Positions 1-9,322 of a stretch of DNA of 64,000 nt are shown piece by piece. Below the pieces are notes generated by a model. It was given only the letters and a program-made list of their open reading frames with translations, ran no database searches and was not told the origin of the DNA. The stretch covers positions 65,399 through 129,398 of the forward strand of contig DASZXS010000040.1 in the NCBI GenBank assembly GCA_035545735.1, given 5' to 3'. Made by a program: the position numbers and the translations under genes. This DNA is from JAJYKC01 sp035545735. Lineage in GTDB: Bacteria > Acidobacteriota > Terriglobia > Bryobacterales > Bryobacteraceae. Within the stretch, counting starts at the first letter, position 1; every line of letters begins with the position of its first letter.

Positions 1-1323
1 CTCGGATTCGACAAAGATCGGTTTGGCTTTTTCTTTCGGCGAACTGTTCGCGGCCGAGACCAGGCGCTGCCAGGGATCCAACCTCCGGCACATCGCCTTG
101 CCCTCGCGCAGATAGGCCGCCGTGAAGCGCGATTCATTTCCCAGCAGCCAAGCGATTACCGAGGGCGAATTCCAGTCGCGCCGGATGGTCTTCTCCATGA
201 TCCTCAACCCAAGCTCGACACTCGAACGAGGCATCTCCGGAAACTCCACCTGCCAGTACCCCGGCTCCTCGGTAACCATCAGGCCGAGTTCGTCCGCCAG
301 TTCCACGATGTAACGGTCGTGCGGGTAGTGCACCAGTCGAACGAAATTAGCGCCCATCGCCTTGATGGAGCGCATGTCGTGTTCCATCTGCCGGCGGGTG
401 AGGGTGAATCCCTGGTCTTTCCACATATCGTGCCGGCAAACGCCGTTGAGAATTATGCGGCTTCCGTTCAGCTCAAAATTCGGCCCGTTGGTTCGAAAAG
501 TGCGAAAGCCGGTCGCGAAAGAGTATGCGTCGCTTCCAGTGCGTGTTTCGATGGAAACGTTCACGTCATATAGAGTCGGGGAATCCGGGGACCAGAGCCC
601 TGGCTGGACGGCCTCCAGTGCAATTTCCACCGGCACTGTGCCCGCGCCGGAAAATTCCCGGCTGCCGGTTGCGACCACATGGGATCCTCGCTTCAAGGTC
701 ACAACGGCACGGCCCGGCGCGGCTTGTTTGGAGTCGACGTAGACGACCGCGCGGCAGTGGGCGGAACTGAAATCCGGAGTCAGCGTGTAACTGAAGCTCG
801 CGTTTCCGATGAAGACCGCCGGCCGCAGTTCCGCCCAAACGTCGCGAATGATTCCGCCGTAACCGGCCCAACCGGGGTTAATGCCAAGAGTGATTTGATC
901 GGCTCCGCCACCGGCGGGCTCGGGCGTCAGGTCCGCCATCGCCACACGGATTTCGTTGCTGCCTTCCCGCAGTTGCCCGGTCATTTCGAACTCAAAGGGC
1001 ACATACGGATCCATGGTCCCCAACTCGACCCCGTTTACAAACACACGGGCAAAATAGGCAATGGCTTCGAAGTGCAGGAACGCGCGCATCCCCGCCGTAA
1101 GCCGGGAAACAGAGCACGTCCGGGTCAGATCGTAGAGCCCGCTGGGCGGAAGCGAGCACGGCACGTGAACAGGCCCGACGCGTGTTCCATCCACCGAGCG
1201 CTCCCAAGGCCCGTTCAGATCGATACGAGTTCTATCCGGCGCAGGGTTGGCGGCTTCAGCCGCTCGCGCCGGTGCAAACAGGGGCAGCGTTCCTGCCACG
1301 CTCAGAAAATTACGCCGCCTCAT
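1..1323 (-). CDS. Glycoside hydrolase family 2 protein, Tat-exported, 3' end cut by window edge
   Basis: The first 441 codons are visible and the frame stays open to base 1, so the C-terminus lies outside the window. Residues 1-21 form a twin-arginine signal (MRRRNFLSVAG...), so the enzyme is probably exported folded. A jelly-roll sugar-binding domain (about 35-170) and an Ig-like sandwich (about 175-270) lead into the TIM barrel. GNES at 395-398 holds the expected acid/base Glu397; the nucleophile lies beyond the edge. It is clearly a paralogue of the gene just upstream, with shared blocks such as VRLVHYPH and EEPGYWQVEF. The ATG overlaps that gene's TGA as ATGA (1320-1323), so translation is probably coupled. 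The family covers beta-galactosidase, beta-glucuronidase and beta-mannosidase; substrate cannot be assigned. Confidence 0.85.
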   Translation of the reverse strand, partial: MRRRNFLSVAGTLPLFAPARAAEAANPAPDRTRIDLNGPWERSVDGTRVGPVHVPCSLPPSGLYDLTRTCSVSRLTAGMRAFLHFEAIAYFARVFVNGVELGTMDPYVPFEFEMTGQLREGSNEIRVAMADLTPEPAGGGADQITLGINPGWAGYGGIIRDVWAELRPAVFIGNASFSYTLTPDFSSAHCRAVVYVDSKQAAPGRAVVTLKRGSHVVATGSREFSGAGTVPVEIALEAVQPGLWSPDSPTLYDVNVSIETRTGSDAYSFATGFRTFRTNGPNFELNGSRIILNGVCRHDMWKDQGFTLTRRQMEHDMRSIKAMGANFVRLVHYPHDRYIVELADELGLMVTEEPGYWQVEFPEMPRSSVELGLRIMEKTIRRDWNSPSVIAWLLGNESRFTAAYLREGKAMCRRLDPWQRLVSAANSSPKEKAKPIFVESE

Positions 1324-3701
1324 GCGTTCCTCCCGGTTCCTTGCACCGTAATGGCAAAGATCGCCAGCGGCGGACCGCTTTCGAGCCTACAGCGCATTTC
1401 GACGATGCGATCCGGCCGCCGCGGAACGATCGTGTGCAGCAGAACCTGGTAATGTTCTCGCGCGGGGTCCTTTTCAAACAGCAGCGCCGCGGGTGCGGCA
1501 GTGGCCAACGGGCAGATCAGTGTTGCTTCATGGACCCGGTTCGCCCTGGCCACCTCTATGCCGTTGCGCTGCGGAAATACCTCCGTGCGGCCGCCGGAAA
1601 AATGGAGCTCGTAGTTCGCCGCAATCGCCTTTCTCCTGCCTTCCAGGGGATATCCGGAAGGCAGCGTGACGTTCCCAAGCACATACAGCGCCTCGCAGCC
1701 CGAATCCAGCGGAATCCGAACTTCGGGCGCGTCCGGAACCAGCACTACCGGCGTCGCGTAGCCGTCTCGCAGGGCGCATCGAAACGGGATTCCGGACACG
1801 ACAAGATCCGCCCCTTTCCAGAACAGCATGCGGCGGCCCGTTCGTTCCCATTGATTCTGGCCCATCGACGATGCCGCCCAGAACTCCTTCATGCGAGCGT
1901 CGACAAATTCCCACGCCCGCGCGCTCTCGGGACGGTCGGCAACCGGCTGTAGATCCGCCGGACGCAAATCCCCCTTGCCCTGGATCACCGCGCTTCGCAA
2001 GGGAAGCAGCCTGGGCCGGTCCGACGCGGGAGTGTCGTGTCCGGAAAGGGCGCTCTCGGGATTCTGCTCTTCGCCTCGAAACAACCGGGTGAGACGCGTA
2101 TAGAGTTCCGGGCGGGGTTCCCTGGTCTCGGTCACAACCCCGGAAAGCAGCACTCCATCCTGAGTGGGCCAATCGATACGCGCATACTGCCGCACGTCAT
2201 TCCAGGACCAGAAAGCGTGCGCCGCAATCTGGCCTTGCTGGACGGCCTCGAGAAGGCGGTCGAAGTTCCGCTCCCAGAAAATCTGCCCGCGGCCCGCGTC
2301 CTCCCAGCCCCATTCGTCGATACTGATCGGCTTCCCCGGCCCGAAGCCTGTCACAGTCTTCGCAAATTTCCGGCTGTCAAAGTCATAAAGATGCTGCGAG
2401 AAGAAATCGAGCCCGGCTTCTTCAAACTGAACCTTGGCCTTTTCGGTCGCGGTGCTGTTGGCAAAAGAGACCGGCCGCTTCCAGGGATCGGCCCGGTTAC
2501 ACATCTCCTTCCCTTGCCGCAGATAGTCGACGGTCAACCGGGATTCATTTCCCAGAAACCAGCCAAACACGGCCGGAGAGTTGCGGTCGCGGCGTATCGC
2601 GCCTTCCAGGATTCGCAGACCCGCTGCGACCTCAGCCGGGGGCATGGATGGGAATTCCACCTGCCAATAACCGGGCTCCTCGGTGACCAGCAAGCCGAAC
2701 TCTTCCGCCAGATCGATTACATAGCGATGGTGGGGATAGTGGACCAGGCGAACAAAGTTGGCGCCGGTTTGCTTAATCGCCTGCATGTCCTGCCGCATTT
2801 GCGTTCGGGTAAGAGTAAAACCCTGCCCGCTCCACATGTCATGCCTGCAAAAGCCTTGGAGCACCAGCGGCTTGCCATTCCAGAGAAACCGTGGGCCATC
2901 GATCCGGAAATGACGGAAGCCGGTGCGGCAGGTATGGACATCTTGCCCCGCGCCCATCTTCAGCGTTGTTTCCAGACGGTACAGATGCGGCTGATCCGGC
3001 GACCATAGCCACGGGTTGGCGCATTCAAAGGCCAGACCCTTTGCAGAATGTCCCGTTTCGACCTCAACTGGCGAGGTGGCCTGCGCCGCCACCGCGTTTC
3101 CGAACAGGAGAGTCACCGTCAACTCGCCGGCGCCGCTCGCGGCCGAGGAGAGCGAAACTTGAGCGGTACACGCGGCGCGAGCGAAGTCGTCTGAAAGTTC
3201 GAATTGGAAGGCCACGTCTTCGATAAAGGCAGCCGGCCGCAGCTCAAGGTAAGTATCGCGAATGATGCCGCCGTATGCCTCCCATCCGGGGTTTACGCCG
3301 ATGGCGACATCGGCCGCACCCGCGCCGTCCGGCCCCGGAGTCAGATCGCAGATTTCCACCTCGATCTGGTTATCGCCCCCCTGAAGGGCGGCGGTAGCGT
3401 CAAATTCGTGTGGGACATAAGCTCCCATGGCCCCCAGGCGCCGGCCATTCACGCTGACGGTGCCAAAGTAGGCAATCCCTTCAAAACACAGGAATACGCG
3501 CGTTCCGGCGTCCATTGCCGGGAGCGTAACCTTTTTACGCAATCGATAAACGCCGGACGGCGCAAGAGAACATGGCACGGTGACCAGATCCCAAAGCCGT
3601 CCGTTGTGCCAGCGCTCCCACGCGCCATCCAAACCGATCGTGCGCCGCGCCGGATGATCCGCGCCGCCGAGCGCAGCGCGCCCTCCCAAATCCTGCATCA
3701 T
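1320..3701 (-). CDS. Glycoside hydrolase family 2 protein (beta-galactosidase/glucuronidase-like)
   Basis: 793 residues in the usual GH2 order: jelly-roll domain (about 22-158), Ig-like sandwich (about 165-262), TIM barrel (about 270-510), then a C-terminal beta-rich extension. GNES at 384-387 carries the predicted acid/base Glu386, and SIDEWGWED carries the nucleophile Glu463. Unlike its downstream paralogue it has no obvious signal peptide, so it may act in the cytoplasm on imported oligosaccharides. It is first in a two-gene unit with a consensus promoter at 3755-3783 and an ATGA overlap with the next gene. The start is the first of two adjacent ATGs, behind a purine-rich stretch. The fold and catalytic pair are clear; the substrate is unknown. 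Confidence 0.88.
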   Translation of the reverse strand: MMQDLGGRAALGGADHPARRTIGLDGAWERWHNGRLWDLVTVPCSLAPSGVYRLRKKVTLPAMDAGTRVFLCFEGIAYFGTVSVNGRRLGAMGAYVPHEFDATAALQGGDNQIEVEICDLTPGPDGAGAADVAIGVNPGWEAYGGIIRDTYLELRPAAFIEDVAFQFELSDDFARAACTAQVSLSSAASGAGELTVTLLFGNAVAAQATSPVEVETGHSAKGLAFECANPWLWSPDQPHLYRLETTLKMGAGQDVHTCRTGFRHFRIDGPRFLWNGKPLVLQGFCRHDMWSGQGFTLTRTQMRQDMQAIKQTGANFVRLVHYPHHRYVIDLAEEFGLLVTEEPGYWQVEFPSMPPAEVAAGLRILEGAIRRDRNSPAVFGWFLGNESRLTVDYLRQGKEMCNRADPWKRPVSFANSTATEKAKVQFEEAGLDFFSQHLYDFDSRKFAKTVTGFGPGKPISIDEWGWEDAGRGQIFWERNFDRLLEAVQQGQIAAHAFWSWNDVRQYARIDWPTQDGVLLSGVVTETREPRPELYTRLTRLFRGEEQNPESALSGHDTPASDRPRLLPLRSAVIQGKGDLRPADLQPVADRPESARAWEFVDARMKEFWAASSMGQNQWERTGRRMLFWKGADLVVSGIPFRCALRDGYATPVVLVPDAPEVRIPLDSGCEALYVLGNVTLPSGYPLEGRRKAIAANYELHFSGGRTEVFPQRNGIEVARANRVHEATLICPLATAAPAALLFEKDPAREHYQVLLHTIVPRRPDRIVEMRCRLESGPPLAIFAITVQGTGRNA

Positions 3702-3754
3702 TTCTTCTTCCGGTCTCCTTGCCGAGCGTGGATGGATCGCTTGAAAACTGACCG

Positions 3755-3783
3755 ATCATATCCGATCGTATCTTTCAAGTCAA
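3755..3783 (-). promoter_or_regulatory. Sigma70 promoter of the GH2 pair
   Basis: Read on the minus strand, TTGACT (3783-3778) and TATGAT (3760-3755) are separated by exactly 17 bases, about 55 bases before the GH2 start. The -10/spacer region carries near-identical 10-base direct repeats, CCGATCATAT and CCGATCGTAT on the plus strand (3752-3771), which could be a regulator site. Confidence 0.7.
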
Positions 3784-3786
3784 TAT

Positions 3787-3804
3787 ATCGGAATGCTTTC
3801 CGAT
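3787..3804. promoter_or_regulatory. Inverted repeat upstream of the GH2 promoter
   Basis: ATCGGAA-TGCT-TTCCGAT is a perfect 7-base inverted repeat just upstream of the -35 box of the GH2 pair. Its position suits an operator or activator site. No regulator gene is visible nearby, so this is inference. Confidence 0.45.
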
Positions 3805-4018
3805 GAAAATCAGACCCCTACGCGGGTAGCGCCAGCCAGGCCGGCGGCCCGCGGGGTGGCCCCCACGTGAGAAGCAAGCGGGTTTATTACTATTCTGTTG
3901 AATAATAAGCATAAGCGCGCCTTGAACCCGAGTTGCCTCCACAAGTTTTTTCGAATTCCCGGAGCGCGGGCGGGACAGAGAACCACAATACCAAAAGTCG
4001 GAATTCGTTCCGTTCCTA
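3805..4018. other. Divergent intergenic stretch, no gene seen
   Basis: Between the GH2 promoter and the promoter of the first Oar-like gene I see no convincing coding sequence on either strand. Its base composition is more mixed than the flanking genes. It probably holds regulatory DNA for the two divergent units. Confidence 0.5.
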
Positions 4019-4047
4019 TTGACGGCCTACTCAAATCATGTTATACA
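4019..4047 (+). promoter_or_regulatory. Sigma70 promoter of Oar-like receptor gene 1
   Basis: TTGACG (4019-4024), a 17-base spacer and TATACA (4042-4047) give a near-consensus promoter about 50 bases before the ATG at 4099. Confidence 0.7.
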
Positions 4048-4051
4048 ACGA

Positions 4052-4076
4052 TAACGCTTGTTGGAGCGTAACGCTT
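4052..4076 (+). repeat. Direct repeat TAACGCTT in the leader of Oar gene 1
   Basis: TAACGCTT occurs at 4052-4059 and again at 4069-4076, 17 bases apart start to start, at or just after the predicted transcription start. The spacing is under two helical turns and it lies where a repressor would act. No binding protein can be named. Confidence 0.4.
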
Positions 4077-4098
4077 AGGCGACTCGAAGGGTCATCAA

Positions 4099-7000
4099 AT
4101 GAAGAGCACTTTCAGGGCTTTTACCACCAAATTCGCAGTCCTCGCAGCCATCGTTATCTGTTCGGCCGGCGGGCTCTTGCAGGCGCAGGAAGGGCGCGCC
4201 AGTATCAACGGAGTGGTTGCGGACCAGAGCGGCGCTTCGGTGGCGGGAGCCACGATTACCGCGCGGGAGTCCGCCACCGGACAATCGCGAGTGGTTACGG
4301 CGGCAGACAACGGCACATACGTGCTCCCTCTCCTTCCGCCCGGAACATATTCCGTCACGTGCAGCCACGCGGGCTTCGCCTCCCAGACGCACACCGCAAT
4401 CAACATCACTGTCGGCCAGCAGGCAACGGTCGATTGCAACCTCACCGTAGGGGAAGTAAGCCAGTCAGTCGAAGTTTCGGCTGCCGCCGAGCAACTGAAC
4501 ACAACGAACGGAGCGCTGGCCTCGGTCATCGAAAAGACCGCGATTGAAGAGTTGCCCCTGAACGGCCGCAATCCCGCCACGCTTGTATTTCTATCGCCGG
4601 GAGCGACCGACGGGCTGAAGACGAGCGCCTTTACGCGTCAGGATTTTACGACTTTCCCCACCGAGAGCGGCGCGTCAGTGAGCGGCGGCCGCCAGGGCAG
4701 TACTTATTACATGCTGGACGGCGGCAACAACATGGATAGCTACACCAACCTGGCGCTGGCGTTCCCCAACCCGGACGCCACGCAGGAATTCCAGGTGATC
4801 ACCAACAACTTCGACGCTCAGTATGGATTTTCGCCGGGAGCGGTGGTCAGCATTGTCACGCGCTCCGGCACCAACGCCTGGCACGGAGATGCCTTCGAAT
4901 TCCTGCGTAACGATGTGCTGAATGCGCGCGATTTTTTCGCTCATACCAAGGACTCCTTGAAGCGAAACCAGTTTGGCGCATCGGCCGGCGGCAAGATCAT
5001 CAAAGACAAGCTCTTCATCTTTGGCAACTACCAGGGAACCACGGAGCGGTACACGGTCAACGGCGGCTCGGCCAGTGTGCCGAGCAACGCGAACTTGAAT
5101 GGAGACTTCAGCCATTATCTGACGGGCCAGACGACAAATCTCTGCGGCGCGGGAGGCCCTTCCAATCTTAATTTCGATACCGGGCAGATCTTTCAGGTGG
5201 GTGGGCGCTCGCTGGTCACCTGCCCGGCCGGCAGCGCCAACGCAGGCCAGCAGGTGGTTCTCAAGCAGCCGTTCCCCGGAAACAGAATCCCGGTTTCGCT
5301 GTTCAGCCCGATCGCGCTTCGATTCGAAGACATTCTGCCGCGCACCGACGACCCGGGCGGAGTTGTCACACTGGCGGGGCGAGTGGCCAGCCAGGACTAC
5401 CAGGAATTCACCATCCGCCCGGACTGGTACCTGAACGAAAAGAACCACATCTCCGGCCGCGCCTATTACAACCACTTCTCCCATCCGGCTCAGTCGGGAG
5501 GCGGGAACGCACTGCTTGCCGACCGTTCCTGGACCGCTCCCTTTGAAAACTACGGCGGAAGCTGGCTGTTTACGGCCCGGCCGAACCTGCTGAACAATCT
5601 GGTGGTCTCCTATAACCGGCTGAACACCTTCAGCCAGGCCGGTTTGCAAACGAAAGATGGCAAGCCGGTCTGCTACGCGTGCTTCGGCGTAGATGTTGCC
5701 GAGTATCCAACCACCGCCGCCGCCCTCGACCTATTGAACGTGAACGGAACCTGGATCGCCCAGAACACCAATCTGATCAACCGTCACAACGTTTCGATCG
5801 CCGATAGCGTGACCTGGACGCACGGCAAGCACATGATTGTGGCCGGCATCAACGTGCTGGACCAGTTCTGGGAGGAAGGCACGGACTGGCTCGCCGCCCC
5901 TCTCATTCAATTCCAGGGCAAGATCACGGGCAACGGCTTTGCCGATTTCCTGCTGGGGCAAGCCGATTCATTTGAACAGGGCGCTGGAGAATTCAACCAG
6001 GTGCATGGAACATCGTGGGCCGGCTTTGTTCAGGACACCTATCGCATGAAGCCGAACTTCACCCTGAATCTCGGCCTCCGGTGGGAGCCTTTTTTTGCGT
6101 ACACTCCGTCGAAAGGCAGAATTCCCGTCTACATCCCGGGAGCGCAGAGCCAGCGCTATCCCAACGCCCCCGTAGGCCTCGTTTATCCGGGAGACCCGGG
6201 GGTCCCGTCCAAGGGAACACCCAATAGTCTGGCGATCTTCTCTCCACGGATTTCGATCGCCTGGCAGCCCGGATTCGTCAAGAACACCGCCGTGCGCGCT
6301 TCGTTCGGGATCTTTGCGGTGCCCTTTGAGATGTCGTATTACAACCACGCGGCGGATACCGCACCGTTCTCGCCTACCTACTCTTTCGATCCCACCACCA
6401 CCGGAGGTCCACCGGTTCCGGGCGGCACTCCCATTCCGCTCGCAAGTCCCTGGAGCGTGTTTGAACCCACCGGCTACAAGAGTCCATTTCCGCCGTTTGC
6501 ATCGCCCGGGTACGCGCCGCCCAGCGACACCGCGTTCGTAACCCCCGTGAACGTCCAGAGCGCGTTCTCGCCCGACTTCAAACTGGGAAAAACTCAGACC
6601 TGGAATGTTTCCGTGGAGCGTCAGTTCGCCGCCGGGATTCTGGCGCGCGTCGCCTATGTGGGAAGCGAGAGCTATCACCTCTCCAATCTTGTGGAGCGGA
6701 ACCCCGGCCTATTTAGTACGAACCCGAACCTGAACGGCCTCCGCGCGTTGACGGATTTTTCGGGCATACTTCAGTACAACTCCTGGGGAACCGCCTCCTA
6801 CAACGCTCTTCAGCTCACGTTTGAAAAGCGCTTTACGAACGGCCTCCAGTTCACCGCGAACTACACCTGGTCGAAGAATCTCGATTCGGCGTCGGCGAGC
6901 TCCGCGGCGTTTAACGGCAGCATCACCGATCCATTCAACATCGGCTTTGACCGCGGCATCTCGAATCTCAACTATCCCCGCATTTTCAACGCGTTCTGGG

Positions 7001-7551
7001 TTTACCAGACACCAGCGCTCAAGGATTCCAATCCGCTGGTCCGGGGCGTTCTGGGGGGTTGGGAAGTGAGCGGCACATGGCGGATGCAGTCCGGCGATCC
7101 CTTCTCGATTGCCGGAGGCAACGGGAATGACAACTCCCAGTCCCACGTTGGCAGCGATCGCGCGGACGTCGTCTCCGGCCAGTCGCTCGACGTGCATCAA
7201 GGATCGAAAAGCCAGTGGCTGCATCAATATTTCAACACCTCGGCATTCCAGCAAAATGCGGCCGGCACGTTCGGAAATTCCGGCCGCAATCTGCTGCAGG
7301 GCCCCGGCGTGAACAACGTGGACCTGGGCATCAACAAGAGCTTCCCCTTTATGGAGCGGTATCGCATCCAGTTCCGATGGGAAATGTTCAATGCTCTCAA
7401 CCGTCCCACTTTCGACCTACCGGACCGGACGGTGACTTCCGGGTCGTTCGGCCAGATCACCCAGACGAAGGGCGCGGGATCCGGATACCAGCAGACTCTG
7501 TTCGGCTACACTCCGCGCGTGATGCAGGCCGCGCTCAAGTTTTACTGGTAG
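4099..7551 (+). CDS. Oar-like TonB-dependent receptor with carboxypeptidase-regulatory-like domain (1)
   Basis: 1150 residues. A Sec signal peptide (1-30) is followed by a carboxypeptidase-regulatory-like beta-sandwich (about 33-115, beginning ASINGVVADQSGASVAGATI), a plug-like segment (about 130-235, with LPLNGRNP and YYMLDGGNNMD) and a long outer-membrane beta-barrel. The C-terminus ends in an aromatic residue (ALKFYW), as outer-membrane proteins do. This architecture is typical of the large Oar-like family of Acidobacteriota, thought to import or bind large substrates such as glycans. I see no clear TonB box. It has its own promoter (4019-4047) and lies divergent from the GH2 pair, which hints at joint use in carbohydrate acquisition. 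Two paralogues are at 21508 and 25300. Confidence 0.88.
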   Translation: MKSTFRAFTTKFAVLAAIVICSAGGLLQAQEGRASINGVVADQSGASVAGATITARESATGQSRVVTAADNGTYVLPLLPPGTYSVTCSHAGFASQTHTAINITVGQQATVDCNLTVGEVSQSVEVSAAAEQLNTTNGALASVIEKTAIEELPLNGRNPATLVFLSPGATDGLKTSAFTRQDFTTFPTESGASVSGGRQGSTYYMLDGGNNMDSYTNLALAFPNPDATQEFQVITNNFDAQYGFSPGAVVSIVTRSGTNAWHGDAFEFLRNDVLNARDFFAHTKDSLKRNQFGASAGGKIIKDKLFIFGNYQGTTERYTVNGGSASVPSNANLNGDFSHYLTGQTTNLCGAGGPSNLNFDTGQIFQVGGRSLVTCPAGSANAGQQVVLKQPFPGNRIPVSLFSPIALRFEDILPRTDDPGGVVTLAGRVASQDYQEFTIRPDWYLNEKNHISGRAYYNHFSHPAQSGGGNALLADRSWTAPFENYGGSWLFTARPNLLNNLVVSYNRLNTFSQAGLQTKDGKPVCYACFGVDVAEYPTTAAALDLLNVNGTWIAQNTNLINRHNVSIADSVTWTHGKHMIVAGINVLDQFWEEGTDWLAAPLIQFQGKITGNGFADFLLGQADSFEQGAGEFNQVHGTSWAGFVQDTYRMKPNFTLNLGLRWEPFFAYTPSKGRIPVYIPGAQSQRYPNAPVGLVYPGDPGVPSKGTPNSLAIFSPRISIAWQPGFVKNTAVRASFGIFAVPFEMSYYNHAADTAPFSPTYSFDPTTTGGPPVPGGTPIPLASPWSVFEPTGYKSPFPPFASPGYAPPSDTAFVTPVNVQSAFSPDFKLGKTQTWNVSVERQFAAGILARVAYVGSESYHLSNLVERNPGLFSTNPNLNGLRALTDFSGILQYNSWGTASYNALQLTFEKRFTNGLQFTANYTWSKNLDSASASSAAFNGSITDPFNIGFDRGISNLNYPRIFNAFWVYQTPALKDSNPLVRGVLGGWEVSGTWRMQSGDPFSIAGGNGNDNSQSHVGSDRADVVSGQSLDVHQGSKSQWLHQYFNTSAFQQNAAGTFGNSGRNLLQGPGVNNVDLGINKSFPFMERYRIQFRWEMFNALNRPTFDLPDRTVTSGSFGQITQTKGAGSGYQQTLFGYTPRVMQAALKFYW

Positions 7552-7552
7552 C

Positions 7553-7580
7553 TTGCCGCCGGCTTCGGGCCGCCTATAAT
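7553..7580 (+). promoter_or_regulatory. Promoter of the CRTAC1-TPR pair
   Basis: TTGCCG (7553-7558), a 16-base spacer and a perfect TATAAT (7575-7580) lie in the short gap after Oar gene 1, 23 bases before the ATG at 7604. The pair can therefore be transcribed separately from the receptor gene. Confidence 0.6.
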
Positions 7581-7603
7581 CGGAGTGTATTCCGAGGCTG
7601 CTT

Positions 7604-9322
7604 ATGTCGGTCGGCAACGGCTTGAAGATCGTTTCGCTCGGGGGTCTGTTGTGCCTGTTCGTCTCCGTCGCGCCATCGCCCCGCGGCGGCACCGCCGGAG
7701 ACGGATCGCTTTTCCGGCAGGCGCCGCCCGCGGAAACCGGCATCCGCTGGGAACATAGCAACGGTAAGTCCGCCCAGCGTTATTTGCCGGAAACCATCGG
7801 GCCCGGAGTCGCGATCCTGGATTACGATGGAGACGGCTGGCCAGATCTCTTTTTCGTCAATTCCGGCGAATCGGTCTTCTTCCATCCGAAAACTCCCCTG
7901 CGGCCGGCCCTCTACCGCAATAACCACGACGGCACCTTTACCGACGTAACCGTCAAGGCCGGACTTGACGCGAATCTGTTCGGGATGGGCGCGGCCGCGG
8001 CCGACTATGACGGCGACGGCTATCCGGACCTGCTTGTTACCGGCTACGGCAAGTGCATCCTCTACCACAACAACGGAAACGGAACGTTTTCCGATGCCAC
8101 TACCCCAAGCGGAATCACGGCGCCGGGCTGGTTCACCAATGCCGTGTGGTTTGACTACAACAACGACGGGAAGCCCGATCTCTTTCTCGCGCAGTTTGTC
8201 GACTACTCCAGCCTTAAAAGCTGCGGAGGGGCCAATGCCTACGGGGGAAAAGCGGAAGGAATGCCGGAGGCGCAAACCTTTTATTGCATTCCGCGGGTGT
8301 TCGAGCCGATGCCCAGCTATCTCTACCGTAACGACGGTGGGGGGCGCTTTACCGATGTCTCCAAAGAGTCGGGCATCGCGGCAGTTCGCGGAAAGGGCTT
8401 CGGCGTAGTCGCCACCGACATAAATAACGATGGCGATCTGGATCTGTTTCAAGCCAACGATACCGTTCCCAATTTCCTCTTCCTGAATCACGGCGGGAAG
8501 TTCGAGGAGATGGGCCTGGCGGCAGGAGTGGGCTACAGCGAAGACGGCCTGGCACGTTCGGGCATGGGCGTGGATGCCGCCGACTTCGACCAGGATGGCA
8601 AGCAGGACCTGTTCGTCGCCAACATCGATCAGGAAACGTTTTCCCTCTACCATAACCAGGGGGACGAGAGCTTCGTCGATCTAAGCCGGAGCCGCGGAAT
8701 CGCGGGGCCCACCCGGCTGCTCAGCGGGTGGGGTCTCAAATTTTTCGACTATGACAACGACGGTCTTCCCGACCTGATTCTGGCAAACGGCCATCCGGAC
8801 GACCTTGTGGACAGCCGCATGAAGGGAGTGACCTATAAGGAGTCCTTACTGCTCTTTCATAACGACGGGCGCGGCGGGATGACCAACGTCACGAAATCCG
8901 CCGGCCGTGCGTTCGAGGAGAAGTATGCCGCGCGCGGCCTGGCGGCCGGAGATCTCAACAACGATGGGTACCTGGATATTGTCGTGGGAATCAACGGCGG
9001 CGCGCCATTGGTGCTCTACAACACGGCTGCCGCCGGCAATCACTGGGTGGGCCTGAGCCTGCGCGGTACGCGCTCCAATCCTGCCGCTATCGGCGCAATC
9101 CTCCGCTGGAGCGCCAATGGAGCGGTTCATTCGAGGCTGAAAACGGCAGGCGGAAGCTTTCTTTCGAGCCATGATCCGCGAGAAGTGCTCGGCCTCGGGG
9201 CAGCCGCCAGGCCCGATTGGGTCGAGATCCATTGGCCCAAGCCCAGCACTCGCGTGGATCGCCTGACTCACCTTGCCCCGGACCGGTATACGAACCTCGT
9301 AGAGGGTAAAGACCCGCAGTGA
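7604..9322 (+). CDS. CRTAC1-family protein: FG-GAP/VCBS repeats with C-terminal ASPIC/UnbV domain
   Basis: 572 residues. A signal-like N-terminus (about 1-30) precedes a beta-propeller built from FG-GAP/VCBS repeats with repeated calcium-loop motifs such as DYDGDGWPDLFF, DYDGDGYPDLLV, DYNNDGKPDLFL and DQDGKQDLFV. The C-terminal ~95 residues match the ASPIC/UnbV domain (NHWVGLSLRGTRSNPAAIGA). Such proteins are secreted and often numerous in Acidobacteriota and Planctomycetes; their biochemical role is not settled. The stop overlaps the GTG start of the TPR gene (GTGA at 9319-9322), so the two are co-translated and probably act together outside the cytoplasm. Confidence 0.85.
   Translation: MSVGNGLKIVSLGGLLCLFVSVAPSPRGGTAGDGSLFRQAPPAETGIRWEHSNGKSAQRYLPETIGPGVAILDYDGDGWPDLFFVNSGESVFFHPKTPLRPALYRNNHDGTFTDVTVKAGLDANLFGMGAAAADYDGDGYPDLLVTGYGKCILYHNNGNGTFSDATTPSGITAPGWFTNAVWFDYNNDGKPDLFLAQFVDYSSLKSCGGANAYGGKAEGMPEAQTFYCIPRVFEPMPSYLYRNDGGGRFTDVSKESGIAAVRGKGFGVVATDINNDGDLDLFQANDTVPNFLFLNHGGKFEEMGLAAGVGYSEDGLARSGMGVDAADFDQDGKQDLFVANIDQETFSLYHNQGDESFVDLSRSRGIAGPTRLLSGWGLKFFDYDNDGLPDLILANGHPDDLVDSRMKGVTYKESLLLFHNDGRGGMTNVTKSAGRAFEEKYAARGLAAGDLNNDGYLDIVVGINGGAPLVLYNTAAAGNHWVGLSLRGTRSNPAAIGAILRWSANGAVHSRLKTAGGSFLSSHDPREVLGLGAAARPDWVEIHWPKPSTRVDRLTHLAPDRYTNLVEGKDPQ

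Noticed and set aside
4675..5649. A 324-codon minus-strand frame inside Oar gene 1
   Set aside because: It is a shadow of a GC-rich coding strand with no recognisable product, and the plus-strand frame has clear domain structure.
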